Assembly (NCBI RefSeq): GCF_018619185.1
Contig: NZ_JAAXYC010000034.1
Location: forward strand, 1 to 42,286
Direction of reading: 5' to 3'
Origin: Streptomyces sp. McG3
Lineage (GTDB): Bacteria; Actinomycetota; Actinomycetes; Streptomycetales; Streptomycetaceae
Length of the DNA: 42,286 nucleotides
How positions within the stretch are numbered: position 1 is the stretch's first letter; every line of letters starts with the position of its first letter. The notes beneath the pieces are model-generated. The model searched no databases, was not told the origin of the DNA, and worked only from the letters and a program-made list of their open reading frames with translations. Shown piece after piece: positions 39,699 through 42,286 of this stretch. Position numbers and translations under genes: made by a program.

Positions 39699-40657
39699 GT
39701 CCCTTCCTGCTGACCCGCACCCTGCCGGTGGACGCGACGGACGCGGCGCTGCGCGCCGACGTCCTCAGCGGCCTGACCCGGCGTCCCAAGACCCTGCCGC
39801 CGAAGTGGTTCTACGACGCCCGCGGCAGCGAGCTGTTCGAGGAGATCACCCGGCTGCCGGAGTACTACCCGACCCGCGCGGAGCGGGAGATCCTCCAGGC
39901 GCGTGCCGAGGAGATCGCCGCGGCGTCGGGCGCCCGGACGGTGATCGAGCTGGGCTCGGGGTCGTCCGAGAAGACCCGTCATCTGCTGGACGTGCTCCCC
40001 GGGTTGCACAGTTACGTCCCCGTGGATGTGAGCGAGAGCGCGCTGACGGGGGCGGCCGAGTCGCTGCTCGCCGAGCACCCGGGGCTGTCCGTCCACGCGC
40101 TGATCGCGGACTTCACCGGCGGTCTGGCCCTGCCGGGGACACCGGGGCCCCGGCTGGTGGTGTTCCTGGGGGGCACGATCGGCAATCTGCTGCCGGAGGA
40201 GCGGGCGGCGTTCCTCCGGTCGGTGCGCTCGCTGCTCTCGCCCGGTGACGCGCTGCTCCTCGGCACGGACCTGGTGAAGGACGAGGAGACGCTGGTGGCC
40301 GCGTACGACGACGCGGCCGGGGTGACGGCGGCCTTCAACAAGAACGTCCTCACCGTCGTCAACCGTGAGCTGGGGGCCGATTTCCCGCTCGACGACTTCG
40401 ACCACCTCGCGGTGTGGAATCCGCGGGAGCGGTGGATCGAGATGCGGCTGCGGGCCCGCCGGGCGCTGAGCGTCAAGATCCGGGAGCTGGACCTCGTGGT
40501 GCCGTTCGAGGCCGGTGAGGAGCTGCGTACGGAGGTGTCGGCGAAGTTCCGGCAGGAGGACGTCCGGGAGGAGCTGGCCGCCGCCGGTATGCGGCTGACT
40601 CAGTGGTGGACGGACTCGGCGGGGCGGTTCGCCCTGTCGCTGGCCACGGCGGTCTGA
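39695..40657 (+). CDS. egtD: Histidine N-alpha-methyltransferase EgtD
   Basis: A 320-aa protein, GTG start within the egtC stop (GTGA). EgtD markers are PKTLPPKWFYDARGSELFEE, ITRLPEYYPTRAEREIL, motif I VIELGSGSSEKTRHLLDVL, and VVFLGGTIGNLLPEERAAFL. The C-terminal ETGLRIEIS-like region appears as EEDVREELAAAGMRLTQWWT. It trimethylates histidine to hercynine, the first step of the pathway, although it is the last gene. Its final 58 bp overlap the convergent acyltransferase gene. Confidence 0.96.
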   Translation: MSPFLLTRTLPVDATDAALRADVLSGLTRRPKTLPPKWFYDARGSELFEEITRLPEYYPTRAEREILQARAEEIAAASGARTVIELGSGSSEKTRHLLDVLPGLHSYVPVDVSESALTGAAESLLAEHPGLSVHALIADFTGGLALPGTPGPRLVVFLGGTIGNLLPEERAAFLRSVRSLLSPGDALLLGTDLVKDEETLVAAYDDAAGVTAAFNKNVLTVVNRELGADFPLDDFDHLAVWNPRERWIEMRLRARRALSVKIRELDLVVPFEAGEELRTEVSAKFRQEDVREELAAAGMRLTQWWTDSAGRFALSLATAV

Positions 40658-41481
40658 CGGGACCGGAGGGGGTCTTCGGGTTCGAGGACGGCCGCTCGTG
40701 CTCTGCGGGCCAGGGCGCGGCGGCCGTCCTCGCCGTCCACGGGGATCGGCGCGAGGACGTCGATCCGGGCGGTGAGTCCGGCCGCCCGCACCACCCGCCA
40801 CAGGGACGCGGCGAGCGGGTCGGACCCGACGAACGCGACGGCGCCCGCCGCCGGTCCGGAGCGGTGTTCCGCGGTGCGGTAGGCGACGCGGACCGGCCGG
40901 ACCGTCGCACCGGCGTCGATCGCCGCCTGGAAGACGGCGGGCCGGAACGCGCCGCCGTCCCGCCCGCACCAGGTGCTGCCCTCCGGGAAGACCACGACCC
41001 GGGAGCCGGAACGCAGGGCCCCGGCGACGGCCCCGACGGCGGCGGGCAGGGCGCGCAGCCGGTCGCGTTCGATGAACAGGGTGCCGCCGAGCGCGGCGAG
41101 GGGGCCGAGCAGGGGCCAGTGCCGGATCTCGCTCTTGGCGACCGTCCGGCCGGGCAGTACGGAGGCGATCAGCGGGATGTCGAGCCAGGAGATGTGGTTG
41201 GCGACGACGAGCTCGCCGCCCGTGGCGGGTTCCGGAGCGTGCCGCCGCACGGTGACGCGTACGCCGAAGGCCCGGGGGACGGCGCGCGCCCAGCGCCGTG
41301 TCAGGCGGCGCCGCGGGGCAGGCCGGAGCAGCCGTACCAGCGGGACGCAGGCGACCCCCAGCAGGACGAGTGCGCAGCCGGCCAGCAGCAGGAGGGCGGC
41401 GGGCAGCGGAGCGCGTACGGCTCCGGTGTGCCGGGCGCAGCCGTCCGGGGTGCACGGGGCGACGGGCAGCCAGACGCTCAT
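40600..41481 (-). CDS. PlsC-like lysophospholipid acyltransferase (OlsA-like)
   Basis: A 293-aa protein. An N-terminal membrane helix (LPAALLLLAGCALVLLGVAC) is followed by the acyltransferase motifs VANHISWLDIPLIASVL (HX4D), GGTLFIERDR and VVVFPEGSTW. ATG 41481 overlaps the stop of the upstream N-acyltransferase (ATGA). An N-acyltransferase directly coupled to a PlsC-type enzyme is the arrangement of OlsB-OlsA ornithine-lipid synthesis, so O-acylation of lyso-ornithine lipid is a good hypothesis. A general 1-acylglycerol-phosphate acyltransferase is the alternative. Confidence 0.88.
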   Translation of the reverse strand: MSVWLPVAPCTPDGCARHTGAVRAPLPAALLLLAGCALVLLGVACVPLVRLLRPAPRRRLTRRWARAVPRAFGVRVTVRRHAPEPATGGELVVANHISWLDIPLIASVLPGRTVAKSEIRHWPLLGPLAALGGTLFIERDRLRALPAAVGAVAGALRSGSRVVVFPEGSTWCGRDGGAFRPAVFQAAIDAGATVRPVRVAYRTAEHRSGPAAGAVAFVGSDPLAASLWRVVRAAGLTARIDVLAPIPVDGEDGRRALARRARAAVLEPEDPLRSRQTAVASDRANRPAESVHH

Positions 41482-42286
41482 CGCAACGGGGCCAGGGAGA
41501 GGAAGTGGCGCAGGTAGCGCGGGTCGGTGCGGCGCAGCGAGAGCAGGACGTACAGGTCGGCGACGTTGAAGTCGGGGTCGTACGCGGGGGCTCCGCAGAT
41601 CTGGGCGCCGAGCCGGAGGTAGCCGCGCAGCAGCGGCGGGAGGTCCGCCCGGGAGCCGGCTTCCGTGCCGTGCGCGGAGGAGTCCCAGAGGCGGTGCGGG
41701 GTGACCCAGTACTTCTCCGGCGCGAGGTGGTTCGCGCGTACGGTGTTCCAGCTCCGGGCGGCGCTCGCGCCGCCGTCGGCCAGCGGGAGGGAGCAGCAGC
41801 CCGCTATCCAGGTGTGGCCGGTGCGCTCCATGTAACGGGCGAGTCCGGCCCAGACGAGGGCGATGACCGCGCCGTCGCGGTGTGCGGGGTGGACGCAGGA
41901 GCGGCCGGCCTCGACGAGGTCGTCGCGGATCGGGGCGAGCCGGGTGAGGTCGAACTCGCTCTCCGCGTAGAGGCGTCCGGCGATCCGGGCCCGGTCCGGC
42001 GGCAGCAGCCGGTAGGTGGCGACGACGTCCCCGGTGGCGGTCTCACGGACCAGCAGGTGGTCGCAGTACGCGTCGAAGGCGTCGCTGTCCAGGCCGGGTT
42101 CGGGCCCTTCCAGCCGGGCTCCGAGTTCCCCGGCGAACACGAGGTGGCGCAGGCGCTGGGCCGCCGTTACGTCTTCCTGGCAGGTGGCGAGGGAGACCCG
42201 GTAGGCCGGTTCCGGGGCGCCGGCGGGGACGGAGGCGGGGGCCGGCGCGGCGCCCGCCAGGGGCGCTGTACGGGGCCGCTCCCGCT
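41478..42286 (-). CDS. OlsB-like N-acyltransferase (5' end outside the window)
   Basis: The frame stays open to the window edge, so the start is not visible; at least 269 codons are present. After a Pro/Ala-rich lead the protein reads YRVSLATCQEDVTAAQRLRH and LVFAGELGARL, then CDHLLVRETATGDVVATYRL, then RLYAESEFDLTRL and VEAGRSCVHPAHRDGAVIAL. This is the hemolysin/OlsB branch of the GNAT fold, which transfers an acyl chain from acyl carrier protein to ornithine or a similar amine. The C-terminal part includes LPPLLRGYLRLGAQICG and DPDFNVADLYVLL. Coupled to the PlsC-like gene by ATGA. Confidence 0.88.
   Translation of the reverse strand, partial: RERPRTAPLAGAAPAPASVPAGAPEPAYRVSLATCQEDVTAAQRLRHLVFAGELGARLEGPEPGLDSDAFDAYCDHLLVRETATGDVVATYRLLPPDRARIAGRLYAESEFDLTRLAPIRDDLVEAGRSCVHPAHRDGAVIALVWAGLARYMERTGHTWIAGCCSLPLADGGASAARSWNTVRANHLAPEKYWVTPHRLWDSSAHGTEAGSRADLPPLLRGYLRLGAQICGAPAYDPDFNVADLYVLLSLRRTDPRYLRHFLSLAPLR

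Noticed and set aside
1..42286. CRISPR arrays, tRNA or rRNA genes, transposases or phage structural genes
   Set aside because: None seen on either strand; repeats found are short tandem units or isolated inverted repeats.

Overview
The window is very GC-rich, uses many GTG starts and 4-bp ATGA/GTGA gene overlaps, and carries mycothiol- and ergothioneine-type actinobacterial genes, a SigR-type promoter and a Zur-type box. All of this points to a Streptomyces or close relative chromosome. No rRNA, tRNA, CRISPR array, intact insertion sequence or phage gene was seen.

Layout. 37-4896: an ABC exporter half-subunit, a decayed LysE-type exporter, a PaaI-type thioesterase, then an EamA exporter and a truncated MFS gene divergent from a LysR regulator. 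5015-5716: a ComB-type phosphatase. 5749-10303: an arsenic island (arsC / arsR1-acr3 / arsR2-arsN / arsO) with two different ArsR repressors and clear palindromic operators. 10344-12322: an APC permease, a cysteine-free (zinc-independent) ribosomal protein L32 behind a Zur-like box, and protein fossils of a trypsin-like protease and a sortase-type cell-wall tail.

12361-24092 is the accessory core. First comes a DUF6338-like membrane protein, a 48-aa protein and a 1172-aa TPR-CHAT caspase-like protease. A small membrane protein in opposite orientation follows. Then comes Trypco1, a trypsin fused to a VMAP-type C-terminal region, a MoxR AAA+ ATPase, and a 1079-aa protein that joins a vWA-like (SAV_2336) domain, a pseudokinase and an EccC/FtsK-like domain lacking a Walker A motif. 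I read the last four genes as a VMAP-type ternary conflict or signalling system with a protease effector, closed by a strong bidirectional terminator. The fusion of two inactive enzyme folds onto the vWA partner is the most novel item in the window.

24221-30416: Hsp90 (htpG) with an upstream regulator-like gene, a structured non-coding stretch with nested inverted repeats, a SAM methyltransferase, a frameshifted GlxA/AraC fossil, and a glutaminase-STAS fusion. 30417-33402: a non-coding stretch with a perfect 38-bp palindrome, a disulfide oxidoreductase divergent from a SigR-promoted thioredoxin, and a small unknown gene. 33458-36009: a LacI regulator, a solo PemK/MazF-like protein, and a TIGR02452 macrodomain protein. 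36155-40657: a tightly coupled egtABCD operon for ergothioneine. 40600-42286: a PlsC-like acyltransferase and an OlsB-like N-acyltransferase that runs off the window edge.
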